Shown: positions 19,032 to 28,149 of the stretch, piece after piece | Layout: every line of letters starts with the position of its first letter | How positions within the stretch are numbered: the first letter of the stretch is position 1 | Assembly (NCBI RefSeq): GCF_000014225.1 | Contig: NC_008228.1 | Span: 3,100,001 to 3,164,000, forward strand | Length of the DNA stretch: 64,000 nt | DNA from: Paraglaciecola sp. T6c | GTDB taxonomy: Bacteria > Pseudomonadota > Gammaproteobacteria > Enterobacterales > Alteromonadaceae | Direction: 5' to 3' | The notes under the pieces: model-generated | The model's input: only the letters and a program-made list of their open reading frames with translations | What the model was told of the DNA's origin: nothing | The model's database searches: none | Translations under genes and position numbers: made by a program

Positions 19032-19412
19032 TCACTGTTTCGGTGATTGCCTGTACCTACGTTCGAATTCCCGGCTGAACTGATATGAACTCACATCGCC
19101 CACTTTGGTAGCAATATCATCAATAGTGGCATTCAGCCCTAAGTGATTGAATAAGTATTCTATTGCATGAGCAATTTCGTTTGCTGCCCCAAAAGCACGC
19201 CTGCTTAAAGACCCCTATTCTCCCCTTAACACAGCGCAATAAAGCTCTCGAAGACGGCTTTCATCAAGGATGGCTGTATCGGTTGGGTTTCCCATTAACT
19301 GCATCAATCGCAATAAGGCTTCGCTGACGTTGTCATCCCATTGAGCCAATACTAATCCCTGCTGCTGTGAGCCACTTTCAGACGTTTTAATTACACCACT
19401 GGTACTTTGCAT
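19032..19412 (-). pseudogene. Decayed AraC-family transcriptional regulator (AraC_N type)
   Basis: Reading leftward from 19412, one frame gives part of an AraC_N-type regulator: DDNVSEALLRLMQLMGNPTD and LRELYCAVLRGE, then an in-frame TAG at 19215-19217, then GSLSRRAFGAANEIAHAIEY and the start of the first helix-turn-helix (ATIDDIATKVG). From there it runs straight into what in intact relatives is the end of the second helix-turn-helix (DVSSYQFSREFERRYRQSPK) and a stop. Three lesions are therefore visible: the ligand-binding N-terminus is missing, there is a nonsense codon probably from CAG, and a deletion of roughly 45 residues fuses the two helix-turn-helix motifs. Family assignment is from memory of the AraC_N/YqhC-like pattern. 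Confidence 0.75.
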
Positions 19413-20006
19413 CTCAATCGTTCATTCGTCATTACTTTTGAATCTAATAGGATGTAGGGGGCTTAAAATAAACGTCTTTCGTGATAATAAATGCGCACTA
19501 AACAGGCACTCATTGCCAACAGCTTTTTACGGCGGCTAGCGTGCTTGTATCGGCAGGAATGAAAATGATACTGCGGGATCCTTCCAAACCAGTCCCATCT
19601 AAAGTTGCCAGAGCTTAGCTTGCGCAATCAAGGGCAAATTTACAAAAAAGGTTCAGATAGAAGGTTCTTGTAAAATCTCAAGTAAAAGAACACTGAAACA
19701 TCCACACCTCTTTGACATAAAATACTGATTCAGCATCTGCCAAACGTTTTTTTAGCAAAAAGATACCTCTAAATTAACTAAGACAAGAAAAGTCGATTGA
19801 AAATTTTATTTAGTTTCCTCAAAAAGACGCCGTTAATGTTAGGAATTGTGTGGTTTTAGCGGCTCAATTTCTATAAAAACAAATCTATTAAACCAGAGTA
19901 AACACAAAAACAGACTCATATTGCCAATTTTTTACTCACAAATAGAGTAAATTCACACCAGCTGTTTATTATGCGAGCAATCAAACATTTTGCTTTAAAA
20001 AAACGG
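19413..20006. other. Non-coding AT-rich stretch
   Basis: About 600 bp between the AraC pseudogene and the tRNA operon promoter. I see no convincing reading frame on either strand. The missing 5' part of the regulator cannot be recognised here, so it appears deleted rather than merely frameshifted. Confidence 0.6.
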
Positions 20007-20035
20007 TTGACGACTAAAAGCCTAATCAGCATAAT
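20007..20035 (+). promoter_or_regulatory. Sigma70 promoter of the tRNA operon
   Basis: TTGACG, 17-base spacer, CATAAT, followed by a G+C-rich discriminator (ACGCGCC) and the first tRNA about 30 bp later. A GC-rich discriminator is typical of stable-RNA promoters under stringent control; that control is inferred. Confidence 0.8.
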
Positions 20036-20066
20036 ACGCGCCTCTTCTGAGAGGGAGAGAAGGAAT

Positions 20067-20143
20067 GGCTACATAGCTCAGTTGGTTAGAGCACATCACT
20101 CATAATGATGGGGTCGCAGGTTCGAATCCCGCTGTAGCCACCA
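20067..20143 (+). tRNA. tRNA-Met (CAT), elongator
   Basis: 77 bases with encoded CCA. Anticodon stem CATCA/TGATG with loop CTCATAA gives CAT. The acceptor stem GGCTACA/TGTAGCC is fully paired and its sequence is very like the E. coli elongator metT gene, unlike an initiator tRNA, which has an unpaired first position. Confidence 0.95.
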
Positions 20144-20189
20144 TTTCCTGTTTGACTATGTTTATAATAGAGAAACAGGGAAAAAATGT

Positions 20190-20274
20190 GCGGGAGTGGT
20201 GGAATTGGTAGACACGCTGGATTTAGGTTCCAGTGCTTCACGGCGTGAGAGTTCGAGTCTCTCCTTCCGCACCA
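20190..20274 (+). tRNA. tRNA-Leu (TAG)
   Basis: 85 bases with a long variable arm and encoded CCA. The anticodon stem CTGGA/TCCAG encloses TTTAGGT, anticodon TAG. Second gene of the Met-Leu-Gln-Gln cluster, the same order as the start of the E. coli metT operon. Confidence 0.95.
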
Positions 20275-20278
20275 TGTT

Positions 20279-20353
20279 TGGGATATCGCCAAGTGGTAAG
20301 GCAACGGGTTTTGATCCCGTCATTCGTTGGTTCGAATCCAGCTATCCCAGCCA
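20279..20353 (+). tRNA. tRNA-Gln (TTG), copy 2
   Basis: 75 bases, identical to the gene at 11841, separated from tRNA-Leu by only 4 bases. Anticodon TTG with encoded CCA. Confidence 0.97.
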
Positions 20354-20389
20354 TTTTTTCAATAAATAGATTGTTGATATCTGTTTTAT

Positions 20390-20464
20390 TGGGATATCGC
20401 CAAGTGGTAAGGCAACGGGTTTTGATCCCGTCATTCGTTGGTTCGAATCCAGCTATCCCAGCCA
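20390..20464 (+). tRNA. tRNA-Gln (TTG), copy 3
   Basis: 75 bases, identical to copies 1 and 2, with a 36-bp AT-rich spacer after copy 2. Last gene of the tRNA operon, followed by a terminator. Confidence 0.97.
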
Positions 20465-20500
20465 TATTTAGTGATTAATATCATCAGTATATGCTTAAAA

Positions 20501-20525
20501 AGCCAGACTAATGTCTGGCTTTTTT
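20501..20525 (+). terminator. Rho-independent terminator of the tRNA operon
   Basis: Stem AGCCAGAC/GTCTGGCT with a 4-base loop and a run of seven T, about 37 bp after the last tRNA. Confidence 0.9.
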
Positions 20526-20676
20526 CGTTTGAGCGACAAATTTATTTTAATTAAGCTTTTCCAGTCTTTTTCCTTGCCTTTTTACTGCCCTTTTCCCGTT
20601 TGAACCTAGACACACCCGGCTTTACGCGGCACACTTTATTCCAATCATCATATAATTAAAAATTACGGAACGTCTT

Positions 20677-22092
20677 TTGATTTCTGAACTTGTCAGTTTT
20701 ATCAACAATATATTATGGGGTGATGGTCAGGTATTGATTTACCTGCTTATCATTGCGGGAGTTTGGTTTACCTTTAAACTAAATTTTATTCAGTTACGCC
20801 ACTTTACGCACATGTTCGGTGTCATGAAAGGCAGTAACAAAAGTGACAAAGCAGGGATCAGTTCTTTTCAAGCGCTGTGTACCAGTTTATCCGCTCGGGT
20901 GGGTACAGGTAACTTAGCAGGTGTCGCAGTAGCGATTTCATTAGGCGGAGCTGGCGCTGTATTTTGGATGTGGGTTATTGCTCTACTTGGAATGGCAACC
21001 GGCTTTGCCGAAAGTGTTTTAGGCCAACTCTATAAGGTACGTGATGATAACGGCGAATATCGTGGTGGGCCCGCTTATTATATTCAACAAGGATTAAACA
21101 AACGTTGGTTAGCTATTACCTTCGCACTCTTCTTGTTCCTTGGTTATGGCTTTATCTTCAGTGCCGTGCAAGCCAACACGATTACTGACGCGCTAAATTT
21201 CGCTTACGATATCCCTACCCTGCACTCAGGGTTAGTCATCATCGGATTAGCGGCACTTATCGTAGTGGGCGGGCTTCGTGCTATTGCTCGTTTCGCTGAG
21301 TGGGTTGTTCCTTTTATGGCAGTGGGCTACGTAGCGGTCACCTTATTCGTGACCATTATGAACATCGACATGCTCCCTGGGATGCTGATGGATATCATCA
21401 AGTCAGCCTTTGGCTTGCAAGAAGCCGGTGCAGGTGCATTGGGCGCTGCCTTTAAAAATGGTGTACAGCGGGGGCTTTATTCAAATGAAGCGGGCTCAGG
21501 TAGTGTGCCTCATGCAGCGGCTAGTGCCACACCGAACCCGAATCATCCGGTTTCACAAGGTTATGTGCAAATGCTTGGGGTGTTTATCGACACCATGATT
21601 TTGTGTACCTGTACTGCGTTTGTAATATTGCTTGCGGGCGGTTCATCAAGCGACCAGATGGAAGGGATCCGTTTAACCCAAAATGCCATGAGTAGCCATT
21701 TAGGTGGTGGCGGTACAGAATTTGTTGCAGCCGCTATCAGCTTATTTGCTTTTACGTCTGTGGTGGCAAACTATGCTTACGGTGAAAGTAACCTGCATAT
21801 GTTCAAGCTTGATAATAAACTCGGCAGAGCGTGTTATACCACAGGTTATTTGGCGATGATTTTGTGGGGCTCTATGGCCGCTTTACCAGAAGTTTGGGCT
21901 GCCGCTGATATGGCACTGGGCTTGATGACGGTGATTAACATTATTGCTATCGTCATGCTTACCCCAACGATAGTGGCCATTAGTAAAGACTATTTTGACA
22001 AGCACAAAAATGGAAAAAATATGGAATATCGCACCGGTGATTGTGAAATTCAAGGCGAGAGCGAAAAAGGTATTTGGGACAAAAGCGAGTAG
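20677..22092 (+). CDS. alsT: Sodium:alanine symporter, AGCS family
   Basis: Inner-membrane Na+-coupled alanine/glycine symporter of 471 residues with about ten hydrophobic helices. The family signatures are clear: FQALCTSLSARVGTGNLAGV near residues 64-83, GGPAYYIQQGL, FKNGVQRGLYSNEAGSGSVP and HPVSQGYVQMLGVFIDTM. The start is TTG at 20677, with GGAA upstream; there is no ATG before the conserved N-terminus (ISELVSFINNILWGDGQVLI). A perfect inverted-repeat terminator follows. Confidence 0.92.
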   Translation: MISELVSFINNILWGDGQVLIYLLIIAGVWFTFKLNFIQLRHFTHMFGVMKGSNKSDKAGISSFQALCTSLSARVGTGNLAGVAVAISLGGAGAVFWMWVIALLGMATGFAESVLGQLYKVRDDNGEYRGGPAYYIQQGLNKRWLAITFALFLFLGYGFIFSAVQANTITDALNFAYDIPTLHSGLVIIGLAALIVVGGLRAIARFAEWVVPFMAVGYVAVTLFVTIMNIDMLPGMLMDIIKSAFGLQEAGAGALGAAFKNGVQRGLYSNEAGSGSVPHAAASATPNPNHPVSQGYVQMLGVFIDTMILCTCTAFVILLAGGSSSDQMEGIRLTQNAMSSHLGGGGTEFVAAAISLFAFTSVVANYAYGESNLHMFKLDNKLGRACYTTGYLAMILWGSMAALPEVWAAADMALGLMTVINIIAIVMLTPTIVAISKDYFDKHKNGKNMEYRTGDCEIQGESEKGIWDKSE

Positions 22093-22146
22093 ACTTATTC
22101 ACTTGCAAGGCGACTGATTTGTTTGTTTCCTTCTCAAGTAAATTAC

Positions 22147-22190
22147 CAGTAAAAAGCCGCGGTGACGTTACGTCCAGCGGCTTTTTACTG
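22147..22190. terminator. Bidirectional terminator
   Basis: Perfect 14-bp inverted repeat CAGTAAAAAGCCGC/GCGGCTTTTTACTG around a 16-base loop. The A and T runs flanking the GC stem let it serve both the rightward symporter gene and the leftward FMN reductase gene, which converge here. Confidence 0.85.
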
Positions 22191-22221
22191 TCCCGTTTAC
22201 CGGTCTAGCGTGCTTACAAGA

Positions 22222-22791
22222 CTAATTCGATGTTTCAGAAATTAGCCGAGCAACAATTAATCCCAAGGCACGTTGTTGCTTTTCATCTGTGAGCTTTCCT
22301 TGATTATCAAACGCTGTCATTCCACCACCGATTGCCAATTGCTCAGGGATCACCATCACCTGAATATTGCCAAGTAGCATCCGAAGCGGCACTAAACCAC
22401 GCAGCCCTCCAAGCGCGCCAGGGGAAGTAGCCGCAAGTGCAGCCACTTTATCGGTAAAGGCTGATAACGGCCGTTCCTTCTCAACATGGGGGCGTGAGAT
22501 CCAATCAATGCTGTTTTTAAGTAATGCAGAGAAAGAGCTGTTGTATTCAGGTGACGCAATAAACACCCCTGAATGCTCAATAAACAGCTGTTTCAATTTA
22601 ATTGCATTTTCAGGTAAACCATTGGTGGCTTCATCGTCACCATCGTAAATCGGCATGGGGAAGTCTTTTAAGTCGATAAATGTCGCATCAGCGCCCTGCT
22701 CTAACGCCAATTCATACGCGACTTTAGCCAATTTTTTATTGAGTGAATCCTTGCGAGCACTGCCCGCTAAAAAGAGTATTTTCGAAGCCAT
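22222..22791 (-). CDS. NADPH-dependent FMN reductase family protein
   Basis: Flavodoxin-like NAD(P)H:FMN oxidoreductase of 189 residues. The ATG at 22791 (MASKILFLAGSARKDSLNKK), with GGAA upstream, is chosen over an upstream codon because it begins directly at the first beta strand. The phosphate-binding loop GSARKDSLNKKLAK and the motif ASPEYNSSFSALLKNSIDWI are typical of the ArsH/YieF-like subfamily, which often includes quinone or chromate reductases. The physiological electron acceptor is unknown. It converges with the symporter gene. Confidence 0.88.
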   Translation of the reverse strand: MASKILFLAGSARKDSLNKKLAKVAYELALEQGADATFIDLKDFPMPIYDGDDEATNGLPENAIKLKQLFIEHSGVFIASPEYNSSFSALLKNSIDWISRPHVEKERPLSAFTDKVAALAATSPGALGGLRGLVPLRMLLGNIQVMVIPEQLAIGGGMTAFDNQGKLTDEKQQRALGLIVARLISETSN

Positions 22792-22832
22792 AATTTTTCC
22801 GTTTAGTGATCCCGTAGCGAGTATCAAATAAG

Positions 22833-23012
22833 TCAGTTAGCGGTAAAGTGCATGATGAGCTGGATAACGACCATCACAACCAACAATGGCAATATCCAAC
22901 GGCTCATTTTTGACATTTGCTCGTTGGATATTCTAAAGCTTGAACGTTCAAGCAAAGGTACAACGATTAATAAGGCGATGAACAAGACGCCCAAAATAAT
23001 TAAAACTGTCAA
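22833..23012 (-). CDS. Small two-helix membrane protein (59 aa)
   Basis: Not recognised. A leftward TTG-start frame (MTVLIILGVLFIALLIVVPL) with GGAG nine bases upstream encodes two clear transmembrane helices (about 2-20 and 40-56). They are joined by a short charged loop (LERSSFRISNEQMSKMSRW), and the protein ends MHFTAN. The hydrophobic pattern, ribosome site and position 41 bp upstream of the FMN reductase start support a real gene, possibly co-transcribed with it. Function unknown; small proteins of this shape often bind larger membrane complexes, but that is speculation. Confidence 0.7.
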   Translation of the reverse strand: MTVLIILGVLFIALLIVVPLLERSSFRISNEQMSKMSRWILPLLVVMVVIQLIMHFTAN

Positions 23013-23108
23013 TTAATGTTTCTCCTCATGCAGTTAAAAACGATTGATGCGCTTAACAAGCTTTATCGCTATTAACTTTCATTTGTAGTGGTCTTCATAC
23101 CAAGAGCG

Positions 23109-25001
23109 TTAACCCGCACCATTACTGGCAATCCAGCGTTTGACATCACTTCTAACTACTGACATGGGGCGGGCACCGGGTAAAAGCAACAGATCATGAA
23201 AACGTTTCAAATCGAATTCACTTCCCAGCTCTCGCTCAGCCATTTGGCGCAACTCAACAAACTGCAGCATGCCGAGCTTGTAACCAAGGGCTTGGCCCGG
23301 TAGCGCCATATAACGCTCAACTTCTGCGATCACATCCGTCATGCCCGTGCCCGTGGTTTCATGAAAGTATTCAATTGCTTGTTCACGCGTCCACTTTTTA
23401 CGGTGCAGCCCAGTATCCACGACTAAGCGCACCGCACGATATAGCTCTGCTTGTAAGCGCCCTAAATCACCAAAGGGATCATTTTCATACATGCCCATTT
23501 CTTTGGCGACTAGCTCGGAATAAAGCGCCCAACCTTCCACATACGCATTAAAAGGTGCGTTCTGCCTAAGTAGACCTATATCTTGCTGTGCCATGTTAAG
23601 GGCAATCTGAAAATGATGCCCAGGTACAGCTTCATGGTAAGTCAGTGTTTTTAGCGAGAAGCTGGGGACAGCTGACATGTCTCGAAGGTTAATCCAAAAA
23701 ATCCCTGGGCGCTCGCCATCTAATGATGGCTGGGAATAATAGCCACCGGCTTCCCCTGCTTCGGTGACTTTAGGAATACGCTTGACCTCAACCTTCTGCG
23801 TCGGCAAAGCGCCATAATACATATCAGTTTTAGCCATTATTTCGGCTATTTGTCCGTTAAGATCATTTAATAGCTGCGCACGCCCTTCGTCACTGTCTTG
23901 ATATAAAAATTCAGGTTGCTCAGCCAGCAAAACCATACGCTCACCAACAGGCCCCTCGTCGTAACCCTGAGCACGCAAAATAGTGTCCATTTCAGTGCTG
24001 ATCCGCGCGACTTCATCTAACCCTAACTGGTGAATGTCATCCGGTGTGATGCTTGAATCACCTAAATACCGCACCTCGTGCAGATACATAGCGTCGCCAT
24101 TAGGCTGCGCCCAAATTCCATCCCCTTGAGGCGCGTTCGCTTGGGTCGCTAATAAAGTGTCTTTCACGGTTTGATAAGCAGGGTAAACCACATTAGTTAA
24201 TGCCTCTTGTGCCTGCTTAATCAAAGCGGTTTGTTCATCTTGGCTTAGGGGCGTTTGTTCAAGTTTTTTGGCGAACGAGGTCACTAAGGCATGTTCAGCA
24301 ACCGGGCTGCCTAAAAAGTTCTCAAAATACGCTAAGGTTTTTGGATAGAGCTTTTTCGGTAATTGCACACCGTTTAATTTATCCGTTTTATATTTTTCAA
24401 CCACACCGGCAACGAGAAAATCGAAGTGTTGTAATCGCGCGATATAATCCTGTGCTTCTTCAAAATTCGATACAGGCTGCTGCACTTGCATCACTTTAGG
24501 AACATCGATTAACGGACCTGAAAGCTGGTTAATAATATAGGGTAAATGCCCGGCCCATGTGTCAATGTAACCGCCGTGAAATTCAGAGAAGCCAGCGTAA
24601 TAGCGTAAAATGTCAGTCACTATTTGTTGATGTCGCTTTTCATCTTGAGCGAAACCCTTGTTATCAACTTTCGCCACCGCCATGGCTGCCGTATTCATAT
24701 CGTCTTGCAGCTTGCGCATGCCCATGGCAGAAAAATCGGTAAAACGCCTGTTGTAACCCGCTCCCGCTAAGGATTCTGGTACACCTATCGCGGTGGATAA
24801 TAGCGGCTCATAACGCAAAAACTGCTTAGTGTACTGCTCCACTAAGGTTTGCAGCTGCGCTTGATTACGCTGGGTATTGACCACGTTTTGTGCTTGCTGT
24901 GCATTCGGCGCTTGCAAAGCACTAGCACCTTGGTCATGGGAAGTAGAACAAGCACTCACTACCGCGCTCAGTGCGAAGGGTATCAGTAGACGTTTTATCA
25001 T
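23109..25001 (-). CDS. DUF885 family lipoprotein, probable metallopeptidase
   Basis: 630-residue protein with a lipoprotein signal (MIKRLLIPFALSAVVSAC, lipobox VSAC), so probably anchored to a membrane facing the periplasm. The DUF885 hallmark HEAVPGHHFQIA is present in the C-terminal half, a zinc-binding motif of the type used by peptidases. Other family segments include YVEGWALYSELVAKEMGMY and the N-terminal YEPLLSTAIGVP. The two Ala/Gln-rich stretches after the lipobox look like a linker. Substrate unknown. The ubiF-like gene lies 54 bp upstream on the same strand. Confidence 0.88.
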   Translation of the reverse strand: MIKRLLIPFALSAVVSACSTSHDQGASALQAPNAQQAQNVVNTQRNQAQLQTLVEQYTKQFLRYEPLLSTAIGVPESLAGAGYNRRFTDFSAMGMRKLQDDMNTAAMAVAKVDNKGFAQDEKRHQQIVTDILRYYAGFSEFHGGYIDTWAGHLPYIINQLSGPLIDVPKVMQVQQPVSNFEEAQDYIARLQHFDFLVAGVVEKYKTDKLNGVQLPKKLYPKTLAYFENFLGSPVAEHALVTSFAKKLEQTPLSQDEQTALIKQAQEALTNVVYPAYQTVKDTLLATQANAPQGDGIWAQPNGDAMYLHEVRYLGDSSITPDDIHQLGLDEVARISTEMDTILRAQGYDEGPVGERMVLLAEQPEFLYQDSDEGRAQLLNDLNGQIAEIMAKTDMYYGALPTQKVEVKRIPKVTEAGEAGGYYSQPSLDGERPGIFWINLRDMSAVPSFSLKTLTYHEAVPGHHFQIALNMAQQDIGLLRQNAPFNAYVEGWALYSELVAKEMGMYENDPFGDLGRLQAELYRAVRLVVDTGLHRKKWTREQAIEYFHETTGTGMTDVIAEVERYMALPGQALGYKLGMLQFVELRQMAERELGSEFDLKRFHDLLLLPGARPMSVVRSDVKRWIASNGAG

Positions 25002-25055
25002 TATTATTCTCCTAAAATGGTGTTCAGTTTTTTATGATGAAAGCATTGTGCCAGC

Positions 25056-26201
25056 TTAATCTAACCCCATGGCATATTTCATGACTTGCTGTTTAACTAC
25101 GCCGCCATTATTAGCCAGTTTCAAAGCGATATTACGCGCTGCTTTGACTAACGGGTTGCGCTGTTTAAATGTGCTGTATATTGCATCCATAGCACTCATC
25201 ATGAGTAAATTATCATTGCGCCTCTTGCTTTCATACGCCGTGATATTTTCCGCTGAGGGGTTATCCCCATCGATGCAATCAAGTAACGCAGCCACATCTT
25301 TAAAACCAAGGTTGACCCCTTGACCAGCCAGCGGATTAATAGCATGAGCCGCATCACCCACCAGCACGACCCGGTGCTTAACGTATTGATTCGCGTGCAT
25401 TCGCATCAAAGGAAAACGGGCTGTTTTTAGCACATCAAAATCCACTAACTCATTTGGAAACGCTTTTTTAATTTCCTGCTTGAGTGCAGTTTTAGATAAT
25501 GCTTTTAAGTGATTGATGTTGTCACTGGTGTTGTACCACACCAGTGACGCAAACTGCCCATACATGGGCAAAAAGGCCACAGGTCCAGTTGGTATGAATT
25601 GTTGCCAAGTGATGTCTTGCTGGGCAGCATGGGTGATAATTTGAATAGCAAACGCCTGCTGGCGATATTGCCATCCTTTGGTACCAATATTCGCTGCTGT
25701 GCGCACGCGAGAATGCAGACCATCAGCCCCAATTAACCATTTACAGGTCAATTGACTCTGGTCAGCAAAATGCACCTCGGGGAACCCATGAGTGACGAGC
25801 TTAGTAATCTCACTTTGGGTAAACCAAGTCACATTTTCGCACTGCAATAACGCTGCGTGCAGGCCAAGCTGTAAAATACGATTTTCAATGATGTAGCCAA
25901 GGCGCTCTGCTTGAATATCAGCGCTATCGAAATCAGTGCGCCCTGAGGAGTTCTCCCACACTGACAAACGCCGATAAGTGCACGTACGCATGCTTTCAAT
26001 ATGTTGCCACGCCCCTAAAGACGCAAGTAACGCTTGTGAGGTGACACTGATGGCTGACACGCGCATATCAGGCTCGTCAGTTGCCTCGAACGGTTTTGGC
26101 ATATTGGTTTCAATTAACGCCACAGAGAATCCCTTTTGCGCTAAGCCTAATGCCGTTGCTGCGCCGACCATACCGCCGCCTACTATACAAAAATCAAACA
26201 C
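25056..26201 (-). CDS. ubiF: Ubiquinone biosynthesis flavoprotein hydroxylase, UbiF type
   Basis: FAD-dependent aromatic hydroxylase of the UbiH/UbiF/UbiI family, expected to add the C6 hydroxyl in ubiquinone synthesis. The 381-residue protein has the FAD loop IVGGGMVGAATALG, the second motif IGADGLHSRVRTA, and LVGDAAHAINPLAGQGVNLG. Similarity to UbiF in particular shows in MRVSAISVTSQALLASLG, CTYRRLSVWE, TWQQFIPTGPVAFLP and the C-terminus KQQVMKYAMGL. It is not next to ubiH/ubiI or pepP, which also favours UbiF. The exact paralogue is an inference. Confidence 0.82.
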   Translation of the reverse strand: MFDFCIVGGGMVGAATALGLAQKGFSVALIETNMPKPFEATDEPDMRVSAISVTSQALLASLGAWQHIESMRTCTYRRLSVWENSSGRTDFDSADIQAERLGYIIENRILQLGLHAALLQCENVTWFTQSEITKLVTHGFPEVHFADQSQLTCKWLIGADGLHSRVRTAANIGTKGWQYRQQAFAIQIITHAAQQDITWQQFIPTGPVAFLPMYGQFASLVWYNTSDNINHLKALSKTALKQEIKKAFPNELVDFDVLKTARFPLMRMHANQYVKHRVVLVGDAAHAINPLAGQGVNLGFKDVAALLDCIDGDNPSAENITAYESKRRNDNLLMMSAMDAIYSTFKQRNPLVKAARNIALKLANNGGVVKQQVMKYAMGLD

Positions 26202-26505
26202 CTAAGCTTCTCTTATCATTGGTTTTTTCCAATGCGTTTATGATAAATAACTAACTCGAATTATGCCTCTAGATTAACACACATCCTACTGTTAGCGGCG
26301 ATATCTGGACAGCGCAAATTCTGGTATCCACGACAAAACTCATACTAAAGGATAAGATCACATAACTAACTTTGCTTAAATACGTGTAATTTATACACTG
26401 TGAAAGAGGTTAATTATTTACCCTTTTGATAAAATTGAGATAAAACATATATTGCATTACCACCAGCCAGCACCTTATGTAACGGACACTAAAGGTAGAT
26501 AGATC
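26202..26505. other. Intergenic region between divergent ubiF and response-regulator genes
   Basis: About 300 bp, AT-rich, holding the promoters of two divergent genes. No convincing small ORF, operator palindrome or terminator was seen. Confidence 0.5.
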
Positions 26506-28149
26506 ATGAATTATTCTGACAAACGTGTATTGATTGTGGACGACCAACGCCCCTTTCTCACACTCCTGCGCGGTGTGGTTAACAACATGGGGGCGCAATC
26601 TGTTGTAGCCGTTCAAAACGCCGATTCGGCGCTTGCTGCATGTAAAAAAGAGAAATTCGATTTTATCATTTGTGATCTACATTTGGGGGCGGGCAAAAAG
26701 AATGGTTATCAGTTTTTAGAAGAAGCCAGACAAAAAAATCTGGTTAAACCAGAAACCGTGTTCGCGGTAGTCAGCGCAGATTCTGACCGTCCGGTTGTAT
26801 TTAGCAGTGTCGAGCACCAACCTGATGACTATTTGATTAAACCTTTTTCCCAAGCCCAGTTAAATTTGCGCCTGTCAAAGGCCTACCATAAACGTATCGC
26901 ACTGCGCTCGGTTTATGATGCCATGCAAAAAAATAATACGCCCGATGCCATAGCGGCCTGTCGCAAGCTGATCATGTCTGGCACGCGCTACGCTAAAACA
27001 TGTTGCCGCCTATTGGCTGAACTTTACTGGAAAGCCGGGGAATATTCTCAGGCGAAACACATGCTGACGCCACTGTTGGCGCAAAAACCCCAGCCTTGGG
27101 TAAGCATCGCGCTAGCAAAAACAGATATGTACCTAACCAATTACGATGCCGCTATTGCCCTTGCGCAGGATGTATCCTTACGCAATCCCATGCTTTTTGA
27201 AGCCCAAGATATTTTGGCCCAATGTTACTTGTTGCAACATGACTACCCTAGCGCTTTAATCGCCATCGAACGTGCCATTGAGATTGCGCCTTACTCAGTG
27301 GAGCGACAACTGACCGCATGTAAAATTGCTCGACAAAATCAGCATTATGAAATGGTTAAGCTACGTAGTTTGGATGTATGGGAGCTGTCTAAAAAATCAA
27401 TTCACCGGGATATCTCTCATCTTTGCTCATACTTTCGCAGTATTTTAGATGCCGCAGAACACTGTGACGACAAACATCTGCGTAGCCGTTACCAGCACGA
27501 AATGATGACGGCGATTGCCCGCTACCGTCACGACGATGCCCTAGCCAGAATTGATGAAGACTTTGATTACAATATCTACGAGAATATTCTCACTGCGCGG
27601 ATCAACTACTTAGATGGGCGTTTACTCGAAGCAAAACGTACCTTGAGCGAATGTCAGCAGCAAATTGCAGTGCGCTTTGAAAAATACCCTAGCGCCTTTG
27701 CACCTGATTCCATAAAAGTCATGCTGGATTTAGGTGAATATGACGATGCCGAACGGTTGAGCAAAACCCTGGCGAAAAGTGGTAAACAGCTGGATGAAGG
27801 GACCTTGTATGCGCTGAAAAGCAGTGTCGAACAATCAGCCCAGCGTAGACGCGATTACCTAAATTTCAATAAACAAGGCATAGAGCATTACAACTGCGGG
27901 CGATATCAAGAGGCCCATAATGCGTTTACTCAAGCTCAAAAAGTGGCCCCAGTTAATACGGGTGTGGCCCTGAATATTTTGCAATGCAATTTAAAACTCA
28001 TCGCGCAAATGAAGAAACCCGAAACCCGTGCCATCAATGCACTAAAACAGATGTATCGGCATTTGAAAAATATGGTTATGCTTGAGTCACACCAACAAAA
28101 ATTTGAATCACTTAAAAGTGATCTCGGGAAATACGTAGAGGTAGCATGA
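26506..28149 (+). CDS. Response regulator with C-terminal TPR repeats
   Basis: 547-residue cytoplasmic protein. The N-terminal receiver domain (about 1-125) has the acidic pair D12/D13, phospho-acceptor D57 (IICDLHLG), S90 and K112 (YLIKPFS). The rest has no DNA-binding or enzymatic domain but is helical with several TPR-like repeats, for example ALIAIERAIEIAPYSVERQL near 245-265 and HYNCGRYQEAHNAFTQAQKV near 450-470. It probably signals by protein-protein contact. It overlaps the next gene by ATGA, so the two are likely a functional pair. Confidence 0.88.
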   Translation: MNYSDKRVLIVDDQRPFLTLLRGVVNNMGAQSVVAVQNADSALAACKKEKFDFIICDLHLGAGKKNGYQFLEEARQKNLVKPETVFAVVSADSDRPVVFSSVEHQPDDYLIKPFSQAQLNLRLSKAYHKRIALRSVYDAMQKNNTPDAIAACRKLIMSGTRYAKTCCRLLAELYWKAGEYSQAKHMLTPLLAQKPQPWVSIALAKTDMYLTNYDAAIALAQDVSLRNPMLFEAQDILAQCYLLQHDYPSALIAIERAIEIAPYSVERQLTACKIARQNQHYEMVKLRSLDVWELSKKSIHRDISHLCSYFRSILDAAEHCDDKHLRSRYQHEMMTAIARYRHDDALARIDEDFDYNIYENILTARINYLDGRLLEAKRTLSECQQQIAVRFEKYPSAFAPDSIKVMLDLGEYDDAERLSKTLAKSGKQLDEGTLYALKSSVEQSAQRRRDYLNFNKQGIEHYNCGRYQEAHNAFTQAQKVAPVNTGVALNILQCNLKLIAQMKKPETRAINALKQMYRHLKNMVMLESHQQKFESLKSDLGKYVEVA

